Of a stretch of DNA of 8,167 nt, positions 7,288 to 8,167 are shown piece by piece. The notes beneath the pieces were generated by a model. That model searched no databases. It was given only the letters and a program-made list of their open reading frames with translations, and was not told the DNA's origin. Origin of the DNA: Nitrosomonadales bacterium (GTDB taxonomy: Bacteria; Pseudomonadota; Gammaproteobacteria; Burkholderiales; SG8-41); NCBI GenBank assembly GCA_009885185.1, contig VFLF01000217.1, positions 1 to 8,167 of the forward strand, given 5' to 3'. Position 1 is the first letter of the stretch. Each line of letters opens with the position of its first letter. The translations under genes and the position numbers were made by a program.

Positions 7288-8167
7288 ATGGACATGAACG
7301 ACCTGAATGCACCCACACCCGACGTTGATCCGCAGGAAACCCGCGAGTGGCTGGATGCGCTTGATGGGGTAATCACAAACGAAGGTCCGGGGCGCGCCAA
7401 GTTTCTGCTCGAACAACTGGTGGCGCGCGCGCGCAGTTCCGGCGCCTACATTCCGTACAACGCCAACACCGCGTACATGAACACCATTCCGCCGGAGCAC
7501 GAAGAACGCTCGCCGGGCGATACGGAAATGGAGCATCGTATCCGCTCGCTGGTACGCTGGAACGCGATGGCCACCGTGGTGCGCGCCAACAAGGAATCCT
7601 CCGAACTCGGCGGGCACATCGCGAGTTTCGCCTCGGCGGCGACGCTTTATGACGTGGCGTTTAATCATTTTTTCCGCGCCGCCAACGATAACTTTCTCGG
7701 CGACCTAATTTATTTTCAGGGTCATTCCGCGCCTGGCGTGTATGCGCGCGCGTTTCTCGAAGGGCGCATCACCGAAGACCAGCTCGTGCATTTCCGCCAG
7801 GAGGTCGATGGCAAGGGCTTGTCGTCGTATCCGCATCCGTGGCTAATGCCGGATTTCTGGCAGTTCCCCACGGTGTCGATGGGCTTGGGTCCCTTGATGG
7901 CAATTTACCAAGCGCGCTTCAAGCGTTACCTGAGTGACCGCAGCATTATTCCAGGGCAGGGCCGCAAAGTGTGGGCATTCATGGGCGACGGCGAAATGGA
8001 CGAGCCGGAATCGCTGGGCGCGATCTCGCTGGCGGGGCGCGAGAAACTCGACAACCTCATCTTCGTCATCAACTGCAACCTGCAGCGGCTCGACGGCCCG
8101 GTGCGCGGCAACGGCAAGATCATCCAGGAACTCGAAGCGGATTTTCGCGGCGCCGGCTGGAACGTGA
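7288..8167 (+). CDS. aceE: AceE, pyruvate dehydrogenase E1 (homodimeric type), 5' part
   Basis: This enzyme decarboxylates pyruvate with thiamine diphosphate and passes the acetyl group to the lipoyl domains of E2 in the pyruvate dehydrogenase complex. The frame is open for 293 codons from the ATG at 7288 to the window edge, about one third of a normal AceE (close to 890 residues). Recognisable stretches include ETREWLDAL, YIPYNANTAYMNTIPP, the SSELGGHIASFASAATLYDV block containing His110, FNHFFRA, and YFQGHSAPGVYARAFLEG. The thiamine-diphosphate motif begins GDGEMDEPES at 233 and ends in NCNLQRLDGPVRGN from 262. These are specific to the single-chain E1 rather than the alpha/beta type. It has its own promoter candidate and a 156-bp gap after rlpA, so it is probably a separate unit, with E2 (aceF) expected beyond the edge. 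Confidence 0.97.
   Translation, partial: MDMNDLNAPTPDVDPQETREWLDALDGVITNEGPGRAKFLLEQLVARARSSGAYIPYNANTAYMNTIPPEHEERSPGDTEMEHRIRSLVRWNAMATVVRANKESSELGGHIASFASAATLYDVAFNHFFRAANDNFLGDLIYFQGHSAPGVYARAFLEGRITEDQLVHFRQEVDGKGLSSYPHPWLMPDFWQFPTVSMGLGPLMAIYQARFKRYLSDRSIIPGQGRKVWAFMGDGEMDEPESLGAISLAGREKLDNLIFVINCNLQRLDGPVRGNGKIIQELEADFRGAGWNV

Noticed and set aside
7201..7668. 155-codon open frame on the minus strand
   Set aside because: It is antisense to the start of aceE, which is an unmistakable protein in the plus frame.

Overview
The window looks like a chromosomal core region of a proteobacterium, most likely a betaproteobacterium. This is inferred from the overall GC-rich coding sequence, the MreB N-terminus beginning [18 protein letters not shown], the MreC N-terminus (MEHS.PPFF), the gatCA / mreBCD-mrdA-rodA-rlpA arrangement and a homodimer-type AceE. 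The genus cannot be named from the sequence alone. No mobile element, phage, CRISPR array, tRNA or rRNA was recognised.

Layout. On the minus strand, at the left edge, lie the first 22 codons of gatA and, upstream of it, a complete gatC; these encode subunits of the Asp-tRNA(Asn)/Glu-tRNA(Gln) amidotransferase. A 167-bp divergent intergenic region (442-608) follows, holding phased short repeats and a small palindrome. On the plus strand comes the complete Rod-system (elongasome) cluster: mreB (609-1648, interrupted by an apparent 1-nt frameshift at codon 51), mreC, mreD, mrdA (PBP2), rodA and rlpA. The mreC-to-rlpA genes are tightly packed: three ATGA stop/start overlaps (mreC/mreD, mrdA/rodA, rodA/rlpA) and a 2-nt gap between mreD and mrdA. 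A 156-bp intergenic region with an extended -10 promoter candidate follows, then the 5' 293 codons of aceE (pyruvate dehydrogenase E1), which run off the right edge. The aceE gene is easy to miss because no stop codon lies inside the window.

How the genes work together. MreB filaments, MreC, MreD, the transpeptidase PBP2 and the SEDS glycosyltransferase RodA form the machine that inserts peptidoglycan along the side wall of rod-shaped cells. RlpA is a lipoprotein with a double-psi beta-barrel and a SPOR domain that acts on septal glycan strands. GatCAB and AceE are housekeeping genes of translation and central carbon metabolism.

Two things are out of the ordinary. First, mreB is broken by an apparent single missing base exactly at an A-AAG tetramer followed by TGA. 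A -1 slip of the Lys codon there would restore the normal protein, but sequencing or assembly error is the simplest explanation. Second, the start of rlpA consists of a 7-bp-phased AAGGNNN repeat ending in a 24-bp-arm hairpin, so that a repeat encodes the n-region and the beginning of the hydrophobic region of the lipoprotein signal peptide and also supplies an internal Shine-Dalgarno sequence. I found no convincing novel multi-gene system here.
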